Shown: positions 1 to 11,639 of the stretch, piece by piece
Layout: every line of letters starts with the position of its first letter
Numbering within the stretch: position 1 is the first letter of the stretch
Assembly (NCBI GenBank): GCA_950295325.1
Contig: OX485803.1
Coordinates: forward strand, 16,802,001 to 16,866,000
Origin: Polytrichum commune
Taxonomy: Eukaryota > Streptophyta > Polytrichopsida > Polytrichales > Polytrichaceae
Length of the DNA: 64,000 bases
Direction of reading: 5' to 3'
Notes under the pieces: generated by a model
Database searches by the model: none
The model's input: the letters and a program-made list of their open reading frames with translations, nothing else
What the model was told of the DNA's origin: nothing
Program-made: the position numbers and the translations under genes

Positions 1-1504
1 GATGTCTCAAAGGTTTAAAAAAGAAAGGTTAAGTAAAACAAGTAGGTGACCGCCGATCGACTTCGCTCTGGTCCTCGCGACGAAAGACATCGACACAAAA
101 CTTGCTGCAGGAATGCACAATATTGCTCAAGCACAACAAGAACCGTCTCACAGAAAATGCACTAAAGCTCTTATTTTCAGACTCGACATGAGCTGAAGTG
201 GGGAAACTTCGCAACTTCTAACTTCCTTCCGCGATAAGAACGTTCTACGGGTAACATCCAGCACGAAGCCCGAAAGGACAACATACCCAAAGTGAAAGTA
301 GATAATCCCCTAAGCCGGCCCGTCGGACAGCATTGGGTTACCTCAAAACACTGCTGTGCGTACCAAACAATTGCGGCACTTAACATCATCACCGCTTTCA
401 ACTGGTATATGATGGCCCACAAAGGCTGCCTGCAAGCTTGCAACGTCCGTTTTTTTGCGACTCGACATCATCGCGTGTCACTCCTGCGAAGTATTGGGTC
501 ACGGGAACTTGGAGTGCTTGAGAAACTTAGCGGAGGTTCCAACGACTAGCGGAAACACTGGAAACCTCGACGCAAGCATTCGACATGGAGAAGGCGCCCA
601 TCGGTAGAGACAGCTACTCGACCACCACCATTACCTCATCTACGGAGTCGTGGAGAAAGTAGAGCTCGCGGCAAGACGCGAGAACCCCATATAATAACAC
701 GAGGCAAAAACATCCAGCAACTGCTATGACGCCTTAACAGAAAAATTACAACAGACACGTGCATTTGTTTTCGAATTTTTCTGAGTGCAAACCAAGCAAA
801 CACAGCTAACGAAAAGGAACAACGAGTTCGAGCGCAGGACTCAGGAGGATCTCTGCATGGCCCCATTTCTTCGGACTCCACTGAGCCCACACACAAAGCT
901 AACAACAGCAAGAGACAGGAAGAAACTGAACGACGCGAGTCTAACTGGCAGTTCATCAGCTGCTTAGTTCCCAATGCATCATCATCATCATCGTGCGGAC
1001 CTCTAATGGCTCCCAACTTCCAAGAGCTGGTTATAAAAGCCACCAAATGAGTATCATCTCCAGGCCAAGAAACAACGACTCAGTTTCTTCAGGAAGCAAC
1101 GAAGGAGCAACAAATACAACCCAATTTAACAAAGTGACAAAGACAAAGTGACCAAACCTTCAAGGTGCGATTAGAAAACTAACAATAAGCAAACAAAACA
1201 CAGTGATCGTCAGCAGAGTCGGGTCCCAACAGGTCGAGTGACAACAATATCATCATGGCAGACGTGGCCCTCCAGAGCAGTCATCGCGCATCCATACCTG
1301 AGGCAGCAACAGGTGGATCGATATGTGTGTGTAAGTAAGCACAGCTCGACTTGGAAAACGGGAATGGCGGGCGCCGAAACTGCGAGCAACTCGAATGAAA
1401 GAGGTGGTAAGGCAAGGAAATCGAAACTGCTCCCCCACCTCAGGCGGAATGGGAGAGGAGTGAGAAAGTGTAGCTATTTATGAACAAAGATGCGATGGAA
1501 CTCG

Positions 1505-1548
<44 letters not shown>

Positions 1549-1734
1549 TTGAGCGAATGAATGAATTTCTCGAGAGTCGGTGGCCACCTCGACCTGCGCC
1601 TGGTCAATGCCTCGAAAGTCTGAACGCTCCTCATCTGCTTCCTTTTCACCCCAAATGATGATGATGTGGCAAGTCGACGTGTAATAGTTTGGCGCCACGT
1701 CATCTTGAGGTGGGGTGGGGACGAATAGGACTGC
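1..1734 (-). promoter_or_regulatory. Probable promoter, leader exon and intron start of a gene running off the left edge
   Basis: This stretch is less A+T-rich than the next 50 kb and lacks its repeats. Read on the minus strand it has a CT microsatellite (1510-1544), a TATA-like CATAAATAGC (complement of about 1472-1481), a pyrimidine-rich leader, and a good splice-donor context CTCAG/GTATGG with the exon ending at 1298. A gene transcribed leftward with a non-coding first exon would explain these. Open frames here (for example 636-1046, minus) have no family resemblance that I recognise. A plus-strand TATAAAAG near 1031 is an alternative reading. No coding exon could be supported. Confidence 0.35.
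1510..1544. repeat. (GA)n microsatellite
   Basis: About 17 uninterrupted GA units. Read on the minus strand it is a CT tract just upstream of the TATA-like sequence proposed for the left-edge gene, a common setting in plant promoters. Confidence 0.95.
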
Positions 1735-2599
1735 ACCATTCATGGTATTTAGTGTCACATGCATAATAGTGTCACTTACCCTATTTGAGGCGTATGCTAG
1801 GCTACATTGTTTTTTCAACAACTTCATCACTAGTGTCACCTCATCACACATGACGTTCAAGTGTGTTCATTAATATCTTCCTCTTGCATACTAAAATGTA
1901 AACATATGACACTTGCCATTAGTTTTGTTATGTAATATCTTTCTCTTGCATACTAAAGCTTAAAACTATCATATCAAGTATCCCAATGTGCTACGTTGAA
2001 TGTCATAATGCAAATAATTTTTCACTTTGAAAACTTAAACATGTACACCATCTATGGTATTTAGTGTCACGCACACTACTTACCAAGGGCCTAAATTAGA
2101 TGTCTAGAGGTCTCAAAGTGTCACGTGTGTCGATTGCCAATTTGATGCTATTCGTTAACATAAGTAATTTTTTAAGCAAAAAATTATCTGCATGATGACA
2201 ATTAGTGTAGCACATTGGATACTTGAGATGATAATTTGCATTCAATGAACTTTCAATATGCAAGAGGATAATATTACTAAGCATACTAATGTCAAGTGTC
2301 ATGTGTTAACATTTTAGTATGCAAGAGGAAGATATTCTTGAGCATACTAATGCCAAGTGTCTTTTTTACTACACTTCAGTGAACTTGTAGACCATCATCT
2401 AACTTAGACATACACTTCATAACACTATTGAACATATTACGCACGACAACATATTAGCAAGTGCACTTGAATGCCGATTGTCATCAGGTGACACTAAATG
2501 ATGAAGTTGTTGATCACTAATATAACCTAGTATACGCATGCCTCAAAATAGGGAGTGAGTGACACTATCACGCACGTGATGCTAAATACCATAAATGGT
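1735..2599. repeat. Composite TIR element with ends CACCATTYATGGTATTTAGTG
   Basis: The left end (CACCATTCATGGTATTTAG) and the right end (complement of CTAAATACCATAAATGG) form an inverted repeat that continues with differences for about 85 bases, through the AGTGTCACTTACCCTATTTGAGGC region. A third copy of the same end lies inside at about 2044 in direct orientation with the left end, so this is an overlapping or nested pair. A simpler copy is at 7154-7629. No coding capacity seen. Confidence 0.7.
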
Positions 2600-2610
2600 A
2601 TACACCTTTC

Positions 2611-2770
2611 CACTTATTATTGTGGTCTACCATTTGGAGTTATTGATAGTATTTGTTTTACCATGGTAACAAAAATAGATAATATGCACATCAATGAACA
2701 TAGCATAACTTGCATGGTTGATAACTCTTAGCAATATGTAACTCCAAATAATAAACCGTAATAATAGGTG
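2611..2770. mobile_element. Short MITE, ATTTGGAGTTA family
   Basis: Inverted ends CACTTATTATTG...CCATTTGGAGTTA and TAACTCCAAATAAT...AATAGGTG bound 160 bases without coding capacity. At least seven related copies of about 160-230 bases are in the window; most share the terminal phrase TTTGGAGTTA and several an internal TTGTTTGGACATTATAGAACA phrase. Confidence 0.65.
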
Positions 2771-3232
2771 TGAGAAGTATAGCAGTTGTGTACACCACAA
2801 GTCACTTTTGTTTTATGATGCTTAAGCTCTTATAGTGTAAGTATGGTAGGTAACCTTTTTACTAATACTATATCATTTATGGTATTTGGTGTGAATTATT
2901 GGTTGGAGTTATGCAATGTTATAATTTTTTACCACACAAAGATGTTTACTATGTTGTATGATGTCCAAACAACCTATTTGACCTTTGTGAAGTTTTATTG
3001 TTTTATATATATATAAAACATGACACACATATTAAAGAATTATGACACCCGGTAAATTTAAATAGTAAGTGTCATGAATTAGTGTAGCACATGGTGTAAG
3101 AAAGAAGTTTGACCAAAAGAATTCCTCAAGGACTCATGGTAGGTGCCCACCTCACCCTAGTGGTAGTGAATGCCTCGCTAAGAGAAATTCAAATGATGCA
3201 CCACATGTATCATATTATTCACTACACCAAAT

Positions 3233-3421
3233 AGTCTTATTAGTGTGGGTGCCATTTGGAGTTACATGATGCTATAACTTTTTTTACTGAAATTACTTAC
3301 TTTTTGTACTTATGTAAAACAAGCAACAAGAACACATGAAATAACTTGGTAGGAAATGATGTTCTTGGGAGAAGTTTATAGCAATGTTTATCTCCAAATG
3401 GTAAGTCACACTAATAGGACT
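3233..3421. mobile_element. Short MITE, ATTTGGAGTTA family
   Basis: The left end AGTCTTATTAGTGTGGGTGCC is mirrored by the right end GGTAAGTCACACTAATAGGAC. The inner TIR phrase CATTTGGAGTTACATGATGCTATAA is typical of the family. Its right edge touches the target site of the next element (3428-3675). Confidence 0.7.
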
Positions 3422-3427
3422 TAGACT

Positions 3428-3675
3428 CTCGGGGGGTTCACTGGCGAAAATTGTAGAACAACGTGCGATAAAAAATAGGGTCCAATATATTCATTGTAGA
3501 TAAATTTTGCAAAAATGTACATGTAAAATAGGGGATTTAAAAATAGTGAAACATGTTTACATGTAAAATACCATCACCTTATAATCTTTTCTGCAAGGTA
3601 AATAACCCCCCCCCCCAATAAATAGGTCCCGAACGCACGTGTATGCAAAATATAAGAGGGAGTGAACCCCCCGAG
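3428..3675. mobile_element. hAT-like MITE with perfect 15-bp TIR and 8-bp TSD
   Basis: The ends CTCGGGGGGTTCACT and AGTGAACCCCCCGAG are perfect inverse complements. They are flanked by the same octamer CTTAGACT at 3420-3427 and 3676-3683. An 8-bp target duplication is the hAT-superfamily signature. At 248 bases it has no coding capacity. A longer relative is at 38895-39764, sharing GGTCACTGGCGAAAAT-type ends and AAACATGTTTACATGTAAAATA. Confidence 0.88.
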
Positions 3676-3683
3676 CTTAGACT

Positions 3684-3985
3684 TAGGACTTAGTGTACTG
3701 AATCCTTGACTTGAATCACCCAAACCATGGCATGTGAAATTGCAAACAGTTTTGTGCAACATGGCACTTTCGCTTCATAGTGAATGTTGAGACCGTCATG
3801 TTGAAAATTATGATAGGCAAATTTTTTACTTATATTGGCACATGGTGTACATGGAAACGTCACCTAATACCATGCCCACACTAGGGTTAGTCGGTGCTCT
3901 TTGATAGTATGAGGTTTCCTCTTCAAAGGGATTAGTACTCTCATTGAATGTAATGTAATGCAGTCTCACCAATGCATACTAGAGA
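3684..3985. other. Intergenic, nothing recognised
   Basis: A+T-rich single-copy-looking sequence; no gene, RNA or repeat end could be supported. Confidence 0.5.
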
Positions 3986-3989
3986 AAAC

Positions 3990-4650
3990 TCCCAAGAGTG
4001 GACTCCTCATATCATGTACAAACTAGCGCTGGTGTAAGAAGGGGTATTAGTTGTATTTTGAGGCATTATCGTACATAATATACATGAGGGAGGGGCATTA
4101 TTTTTCTCTGTGGTACATCCAAAAAGGCTAGTATTATTTTTGAAGTAGAGGTAGATGTAGCAAAAAGGACCTTAAGGTTTAGATAATAGATAATGCTAAT
4201 AATAAATGTATTAGCTTAATCCAATTCGCGTTTTCATCCATTACTATCATATGGTCATAGTCGTAGTGACTACCATGTTTGTTCTTGTTAGGGTTTGCAT
4301 TTGGGTTTTAGGTTTATACAAACCAAAGGCTTTTGGAGCACTCATTAGCTTCCTTGAAATTTTCTCCCTAGATTGTGGCTATGTTATTGTGCTCTTGTTT
4401 TTGTGTATTTGATACAATTGTAAAGTTACATCCTATGGATGAGAAAATGCTCGATGACTTTCTCATTGAAAATTGAAAGTGGAATTTATAGGTTAAAAAG
4501 TCAATTTGGTTCATGATTTATAGTTTGTATATGTAGTCGAAGCATTTATCACATTAATATGAAAAGCTTAGTATAAGTACATGAGTTCATTTTCTAGCAT
4601 GTTATTAGAACGTACACATTTGTTTTCCTCTATTTTAGATCCTAAAATAC
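3990..4650 (+). mobile_element. Mutator-like non-autonomous element, truncated copy
   Basis: Shares a long colinear sequence with 6614-7815 and 47004-47945 (GTGGACTCYTCATA..., GGAGAGGCATTATTTTTCTCT, GTTAGGGTTTGCATTTGGGTT). The left end is near 3990. The matching right end (ATGAAGAGTC...) is missing, so this copy is 3'-truncated. No target duplication can be read. Confidence 0.7.
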
Positions 4651-6604
4651 TCTCAAAGTTTGAGAGGAGGAAAAGGGATGTCTCAAAAGTTTCACCCAAC
4701 TTTCAAAATAGGTTTCAAAACAAGACAAGTTGATGAGCTCTTGATAGAAAGTTTTCTCAAAGAAGGATCAAACCCAGGGTTTCGTCCATCTCTTAGGGAC
4801 CACCGTAGGTTGATAGCCGGTCTAACATAGTTGTGTTGGATAATTATTTAAAGTGCTAAAAGTCGGTCTGGCACTTCAAATAATGATTTTGAAATTTTCA
4901 ACACTTTTCTACGATTTATACACATTTCCAATCAGTTCACAAATATCCAATCAATAAATATAAGGTGCTCACATTACACATCACATTAGTAGTATGTTAG
5001 AGTACACTTTACCATGAGGTGTCCACAATCCATGTGCGATATGTAAACTTGAGAGATGAAGCCTCGGTTGTCCTCTTGTAGGTATTTGTATGTATCTTTT
5101 GTATAACAACTTCAAATTGCACTGTTTGTTTTGTGTTGTTGGAGGTGGAACTATGTTTGATTGTCTAAGTTTTTTTAGTTTAACACAACTCCCAAAAAGA
5201 AATTCTTCTTAGCACAATCAAGCTTTGAAAATCTGTTCACATTTTCTCTTCAAACCTCCTCACTTCTTGAAAATGTTTGCTACATTTCGCTCATATCCTT
5301 TGCACAAAATTTTTAAATCACAAAGCTATTCTTGGACGTAGTGCATTGTTTTATGTACCAACTTTCTCCAATTGGACACAATTCCAAATAAGTGCATGTT
5401 CTCAATGGAATTGAGGTCCCAAATTTTATTAAGGACATAGACAAAGTTCTTAGTACATAGTCTTGCAATTTCATGCTAACCCATATTCATTGCGATAAGT
5501 AAGGATGACTTGGAATACAATGCAAACCCCTCCTCCATGGAATGACTTGAAGTGGATAATTAACACTAAATAAGCTTTTGTAGAGTGAGAATTTACCATT
5601 TGGCAAAAGTGTGAGGTGAATTTAGGTAGTTTTAACAAATTTTGTCCATCATTTTCAAAAAAAATAAATTTGGAATTATTTTTACCTAGGCCGGCTATCA
5701 ACCTATGGGGTGTGGATAACTCCATTAGGGTCTAGCCGCAATGCCTAGTTAAGAGAATTAGCTAACTTACAAATTAATGAGGATTAGCTAACCAAAATTC
5801 TAGGTAACGGAAATCATGGCCGCATCACCTACCTAGGAGAATTAGCTAACAATTTGAGTTAGTGATATCAATTGTTATAGAGGGCTCTCTATTCCCACAC
5901 AAAACAATTATTTTCCCTCAAAATTTGTCACATTGATGCTCACATTCAACACGACCCACTTTTATTCCATGTGGAAACTGCAATCCAACACATGTAAAGA
6001 TGGAATAGGGAGCCCTCTATAGTTTCTCATATGTGAGCTAATTGATTGCACAGTTGCACATCCCAATTAGCACTAACCAAAGGTTGACCGATTTAAGAGA
6101 GAGGTTAAGGCTCACCAACCAAAGTTTTGCGCAACTTGCCCAAGTTTTGAACATGACACTAAATATGATACATTGTAATTATGTCGCCCACACCATTTAT
6201 GTTTCATTATGATTCAAATAGATTCATATATTATAATTATAATTACATAATATTATTTAATCTAGATCTAAACATCAAAACTCATATTAAAATATAATTT
6301 TATATTTTTATGCTAATTTAGGATGATGTAAGAAATATTTTGGTCCACCTCGTAGTGGAACGGAGAAGAGATGGGGAAAATGAAGGCGGGCATTCAAGAC
6401 AAAAACTTGGGTTGCTCATTTGCAGAAGTTAGTTAGCATTAAGGATATGGATGAGTTAAGATTTCTTCATAAAATCAAAAAGTTAATTAACTTCTATTTT
6501 GATAACTTTTATTTAAACCTTAATATTGACTAGGTAGTGCGGCCATGAGATAGATTAGCTCTCACATAGGTTAGCTACCTCATATGTTAGCTACTCTCTT
6601 AACT
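4651..6604. other. A+T-rich intergenic DNA
   Basis: No gene found. Contains short phrases repeated elsewhere in the window (for example TTAGCTAAC-type runs at 5755-5850 and 6560-6600) but no element ends I can delimit. The minus-strand open frame at 5471-5725 has no recognisable domain. Confidence 0.5.
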
Positions 6605-6613
6605 GGGCAGTGC

Positions 6614-7815
6614 GCCCACATGTTGGACTCTTCATACGACGTATGAACTAACATGCATGTAAGAAGGGGTATTATCTGAAGAATTAGCATACATAGTGCA
6701 CATAAGGGAGAGGCGTTATTTTTCTCTAGTACGTACATTTAAAAAAGGTTGTTAAAAATGTTAAAGTAGGTAGACGTAAAAAAGGGGCCTTAGGGTATAG
6801 AGAAAAAATTGACAATAGATGTGTTAATTCCATCCAATTCCCGTTTTCCTCCATTGTTGTCATAAGCTAATAGTCCTCAATGACCACCTAGTTCATTCTT
6901 ATTGGAGTTTGCATTTGGGTTCTAGGTTTTTACAAACGAGAGGCTCATGAAGCGGTCATGGGCTCCCTTGAGTTTTGCTCTCCTGATTATGGCTAACTTA
7001 TTGGGCTCTCTCGTCTTTGTTTGCTTGATGCAATCGTCTGAGTTACATGCTATGGATGAAAATTTGTTCAATGACTTTCTTATTGGAAAGTGAAAGTGGA
7101 TTTTATATGTAATGAATGCTTATTTAATTTGAGATTTATATTTTGTACATGAACACCATTTACAATATTTAGTGTCACATGCGTAATAGTGTCACTTACC
7201 ATATTTTGAGGCATATGCTACGTTACACTGATGATTAACAACTTCACCATAAGTGTCATCTCATGACACTTGGCGTTCAAGTGCACATACTAATATCTTG
7301 GCATAAGTATGTTCAATAGTGTCATGAGGTGGATGTCTATGTTCCGCAATGATCTACAAAGTTGACTAAAGTGTACACAAATGACATGTGCCATTAGTGT
7401 GCTCAAGAATATTTTCCTCTTGCATACTAATATGTAAAACATGACACTTGCCATTGGTATGGTCAAAAATATCTTCTCCTTGCATACTAAAACGCAAGGG
7501 GAAGATATTTACTTATGTTGATGGATGGACTCATATTGGCAATTAGCAAGCATGACACTTTGAGACCTCTAGACACCTAGCATAGGCCCTTTGCAAATAG
7601 TGTATGTGGCACTAAATACCATAACGGTGTAGTGGAGGCATTTATTACATTACATTAAAAAACTTAGTGTAAGTACATGAGCCCATTTTGCAGCCTACAA
7701 TTTGTACGTATACATTTGTTTTTTCTTTAAAAACTTCTTGTATATAGGGAGTTTAATCTTATAAATAACCCATACACATCACTTACTTTTCCGATGAAGA
7801 GAGTCCACCCCTCTA
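6614..7815 (+). mobile_element. Mutator-like non-autonomous element with 9-bp TSD, carrying a nested MITE
   Basis: The nonamer GGGCAGTGC occurs at 6605-6613 and again at 7816-7824, directly flanking a sequence colinear with 47004-47945. The ends are inverted repeats around TGGACTCTTCAT and ATGAAGAGAGTCCACCCC. A 9-bp duplication is typical of Mutator-like elements. The copy is longer than its relative because a TA-type MITE sits inside at 7154-7629. No transposase coding seen. Confidence 0.82.
7154..7629. mobile_element. MITE nested in the Mutator-like element, TA target
   Basis: The ends CACCATTTACAATATTTAGTG and CACTAAATACCATAACGGTG are imperfect inverted repeats. The two other copies of the host element (about 4528 and 47504) read straight through this point as ATGTAGTCG/ATGTAGTGG, giving an empty site. 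Flanks here are AA on the left and TA on the right, best read as a TA duplication with one change. Non-coding, 476 bases. Confidence 0.82.
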
Positions 7816-7824
7816 GGGCAGTGC

Positions 7825-8749
7825 ATGCACAATATAACTAATTTGAGTGGTTACTTACTCTAATTGGAGCCCTAACCACGATGTATGATTGGACCCTTAC
7901 TGAGGTTAAGGACCCACAAAGAATATTTTGTGAGCCCTTTGAATTTGTTGTGCGGCATATGGGGAAAGAGAAGTTGGCTTTAAAGTTGAGCAATGCCATG
8001 AGGTCTTATTTGGTAGATAGAATAGAGTTGACACCTTGTATGCAAACATAAGCATGATGATGTGATGATTGTCTCTTTGACATATACCTATAAGAAACAA
8101 GCAATCTCAAACATTTTGGGACTAATCCTTATGAGATTCCGTCACACACCGAGATGGGCGTCACAATATGCATGCATTTTGATGTAACACATGAACTATA
8201 AGGAGTAATGACATACAAACTAAAGTACATACAAAACTACTTGTATGATAATTTTGACCTACTTGGTTGGTTGGAATGAGAGGATTTTCCAATTAGGGCT
8301 CTAATTTGGTCAACAATTTCAGCACACAATGAGGTTATTGAAATTTACCCGATGGCACATAAGAGCCCTCAAATATTTTAAACAATAGCATCACGTACAA
8401 CTTGTATCTGAAACATGTTCTTTGAATGAATGAATTCTACTTGTTTGACACTCAATATCATTTGACGCTTATTTGGTTTCAAATCATTGGTGTGAAAGTA
8501 TTGATGCAGGTTGAAGTATATGATGATTGGCGTGACTTAGAGGTGGATTGTTCCGAAGATGGATATTCTATATCCATTGAAAGGAGAGGACAAGACTCAT
8601 AGCGACTTGCAAGGGAACTGCAAAAAACAAGGTAAAGTTGAATGTGGAGTCATGAATCGAACAATTTTCATGTATTGGATTTAGAATGGAATAGAATGTT
8701 ATAACTATGCTTATAAGAATAAGCTTGACGACGAGAGAGGATTTTTTGG
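7825..8749. other. Intergenic, nothing recognised
   Basis: No gene or delimited repeat. The minus-strand frame 7906-8100 shows no known domain. Confidence 0.45.
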
Positions 8750-8757
8750 TCTCTCTC

Positions 8758-9096
8758 CTCGGGGGGGGGGGGGGGAGTGTGTTAAAAAGTTAAGGATATA
8801 GGTGCGAACAACCACTATTTTATAGGGGGGTATTACTTTCAATTCTCTTTTTTTTTTCACATGCTATCATTATGCAAATTTCTACTTTGGGTTAATAGAA
8901 AAATGACTTGCATTACTTATAATTCCAAATTACCTATTATTCCATACCCTATTGTACTTTAAAGATGTCCAATGTCATTTTTGATACCCTATATTACTCT
9001 GAAGTCCAATTATAAATTTTTGCCCCCATGTTTTTAAAATACCCTATCATTTGTTCGCACGTATATTGCTACTCCAACCAATGACTACCCCCTGAG
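8758..9096. mobile_element. hAT-like MITE, copy A, poly-G end, 8-bp TSD
   Basis: Starts CTC followed by a long G run and ends CCCCCTGAG. The octamer TCTCTCTC flanks it at 8750-8757 and 9097-9104. The interior is about 95% identical by eye to the copy at 42250-42594, so both are recent. It carries an inner inverted pair GTGCGAACAA / TTGTTCGCAC. No coding capacity. Confidence 0.9.
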
Positions 9097-9457
9097 TCTC
9101 TCTCCCATGTTCGGGTGGATCGTGCTTTTGATTATCATGGTTGTTGCTAAGTTGTGGCGCTATTTCTAATGCATTGAGATTTGAAAGCTCACAACCCTTG
9201 TGTCTTGTTTAGAGATGAAAGTCAAATTTAAGGATGTGTGGGCTAAAACTAGTTACCAAAGAACTCCACATGAAACGGACTTTACAACACCTTTCTAGAG
9301 GACATAGTCGATGTGAGTGTAAAGTAAACACTAGGCTAGACGGTAGATATGAGAAGTTGCTATAGTCTAATATTATGAGATTGAAATGGCCATCAAACTT
9401 GGCACAACCACTTTTGGCTAACTATAGATTCACTTATCTCTCCACAACATTATTCAA

Positions 9458-9684
9458 CAATACCATTTATGGTACTTAGTGTCACTTACTATTTGGCTTA
9501 CATTGTGCCATAACTTTTTACAATAGACTTCATTCTCTTACCAATAGAGATGAAATTGGTTGTTTGGACATTATAGAACAATAACATTTCCACTTGATAA
9601 AAAATTTGCAATACAATAAGTGTTATAGCAATGTAGAATTCCGAATAGTAAGTGATATTAAATATCTTACACGATGTAGTATTG
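9458..9684. mobile_element. Short MITE, TTTAGTGTCACTTACTATT family
   Basis: Inverted ends CAATACCATTTATGGTACTTAG and CTTACACGATGTAGTATTG. The inner TIR is AGTGTCACTTACTATTTGG and its complement. It carries the family's internal GGTTGTTTGGACATTATAGA phrase. Non-coding. Confidence 0.7.
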
Positions 9685-9978
9685 TGTGCTAGGTGAGGCC
9701 GGGAATAAGCCGGACTTTATTTAGAACTATACCCTACTTATCATCTCTTATTAGCAAATACAGCTGAATAAACTTGGTTGAAGCATTATCATTGATATTA
9801 TTAGAATGGAACAGTTGACAACAACTGAATAATGTTATGTCTCATATTTTATATCATCAATAATTTTAGCTAGAGAGAGGATCAATGAGTGTTGACTCCT
9901 TTATTCACCTCGTCTATTTTCAATTTGCAAGTATAGAGGCTATTATATGGATTGGTTCAATTGATGCTCTAATCTTAA

Positions 9979-10234
9979 AGCAAGGCCACTCCAACCTTAA
10001 TTCCAAATCCTCAATATTTGTTGACAATATAGGTTGAGGTTGGACATATATCCACCCCAACCTCAAAACCACAATAAGGTTGAGGTAAGTCTTCAATTTT
10101 CCCCTTTGGAATTCAATACAAAGCAGTCTATTATAGACTCTAAGATTGGCATGTGACCCTTTCTCATCCTGTGTTGTCATTCAATATTGAAATATTGGGA
10201 TTAGGGTTGAGGTTGAGGTTTGAGTGGCCTTGCT
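9979..10234. mobile_element. 256-bp TIR element flanked by TTAA
   Basis: The ends AGCAAGGCCACTC and GAGTGGCCTTGCT are perfect inverse complements and continue imperfectly (CAACCTTAATTCC / AACCTCAACCTCA on the facing strand). TTAA abuts both ends at 9975-9978 and 10235-10238. TTAA is the piggyBac target; a Harbinger TWA target with slipped ends is the alternative. Only one copy is in the window. Confidence 0.7.
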
Positions 10235-10238
10235 TTAA

Positions 10239-10843
10239 GCTTCAAGGAAGATGACTATGGTGTTGCCACTGACATGAATTATGTTGCTTCATCTTCAAGT
10301 TGGTCTAAGTCTATATGTAATCCTGAAACTGGCACCTCGAAAATTAATGGGCTCCCAAAAACATATGCCTCTCCTTCATCGCACGTACCTTATATTCTAA
10401 TCCCTCAGAGGAACCCATCCCCTAGTAAGCTTGTTTGAAATGTGGAGTCAAATTTGGCTATAATGTACATTAAGTGAGTCAAGTGGAGATTAGAAGTTTA
10501 ATTTACTTTTGTCTTTGCTTGGGTAAAGTTATTGTAAATTCAATCCTCCACTTGAATGTGAGTTACACTGCTAACATACAAGTTGCATAGCACATGTCTT
10601 GCAAACTTGATAAATTTGCAAACATGCCATTGTAAAAGATCTACATGTTTCTTAGTTGCACATGACATGTAATTTAAAGATTGTATGCATATAGTGCTAA
10701 TATCTGCATAAGTGGTATTGTTTCCCAATTAAAAGTTGGTTTGGAACGATCCAAAAGTAGTGTGGAATTGGAGCAATTAAAGTAAAAAAAAGTTTTCTTA
10801 CTTTCCTGCCTGGGAAATGGCTATGATCCTTGAGGCGATGAAT
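10239..10843. other. Intergenic
   Basis: The plus-strand open frame reaching 10438 starts inside the TIR element above and has no recognisable domain. Nothing else supported. Confidence 0.45.
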
Positions 10844-11055
10844 GGGGAGAACCAACCACTAGTTACAGATGAACTGGTTGAGTTTGTGAACTAACCGATT
10901 GACTATAAGACTTCAAAAAATATATCGATCAATTTGAAGGAATCTTTGCAATATATCTCAAATTAATAAAGAAAACCCCGAAAGATCACAATATGTAACC
11001 GGTTGGACTTGGAAACACTCGGATCTTTACCAATTATGCCCAAAAATCTCCCCCC
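10844..11055 (+). repeat. 220-bp GGGGAGAACC repeat, copy 1
   Basis: Begins GGGGAGAACC, carries GTAACCGGTTGGACTTGGAA near the far end and ends CCAAAAATCTCCCC. The ends are weakly inverted (GGGGAG / CTCCCC). About ten copies in both orientations are in the window; copies 1-3 are head-to-tail in 800 bases. Non-coding. Confidence 0.75.
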
Positions 11056-11203
11056 ACATTACTGTGAGGCATTTTTTCATGAGGCAGTTAGTTGTTTCAC
11101 GACTCTTGTTGCCTTGTCCGACAAAAGCCAGGTCAATTTTGAGGCTGAAATCGAGTTGACGTCGAAGACGCTGCTATGAGAAAAGTGATACTAACCAATG
11201 AAT

Positions 11204-11413
11204 GGGGAGAACCGAGTGCTAGTTACAGTTGAACTGGATGAGTTTAAGAAACAACCGGTTGACTTCAAGACTTCTTTGAAAGTTACCGATCATTTGAGAG
11301 GAATTTCTGGAATACAACTCAAATTGATAAAGAAAAACTGAAAGATCACAACATGTAACCGGTTAGACTTGAAAACACTAAGAATTTGACCAATTATGCC
11401 CAAAAACCTCCCT
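11204..11413 (+). repeat. 220-bp GGGGAGAACC repeat, copy 2
   Basis: Same order of motifs as copy 1 (AACTGGATGAGTTTAAGAAA, TAACCGGTTAGACTTG, ending CAAAAACCTCCC). The upstream flank AATGAATGGGGAGAACC also matches copy 1, so the unit of duplication may be larger than the repeat. Confidence 0.75.
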
Positions 11414-11430
11414 GGACAACAACAGCCCTC

Positions 11431-11638
11431 AGGGAGAACCAGCGGTTAGTTACAATGAACCCGGTTGAAGTTGGAGACTTCGGGAGAATTAGCGATCATT
11501 TTCAAGGAATCTATACAAGAATATACCCCAAATGAATGAAAGCAAAACCGGAAGATGATGTCAACATGCAACTGGCTGGATTTAGAATCACATGGATCTT
11601 GACCGACTATATATTATGCTCTAAAACTTCCCGGGCCA
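11431..11638 (+). repeat. 220-bp GGGGAGAACC repeat, copy 3
   Basis: Begins AGGGAGAACCAGCGGTTAG and ends AAAACTTCCCGGG. The flank CTGGACAACA occurs on both sides (about 11412 and 11642), consistent with a short tandem segmental duplication together with copy 2. Confidence 0.72.
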
Positions 11639-11639
11639 C

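Noticed and set aside
636-1046. 136-codon minus frame with a hydrophobic leader-like stretch
   Set aside because: No family match; it spans a (GAT)n repeat and a region better explained as promoter or intron, and its start codon context is weak.
1735-2599. CACTA-type transposon ends (CACTAAATACC)
   Set aside because: The CACTA motif faces inward from the true outer ends (CACCATT...), so it is not a CACTA terminus.
10844-11638. CRISPR-like regular array
   Set aside because: Units are 220 bp, diverged, and occur scattered in both orientations elsewhere; this is a eukaryotic dispersed repeat.
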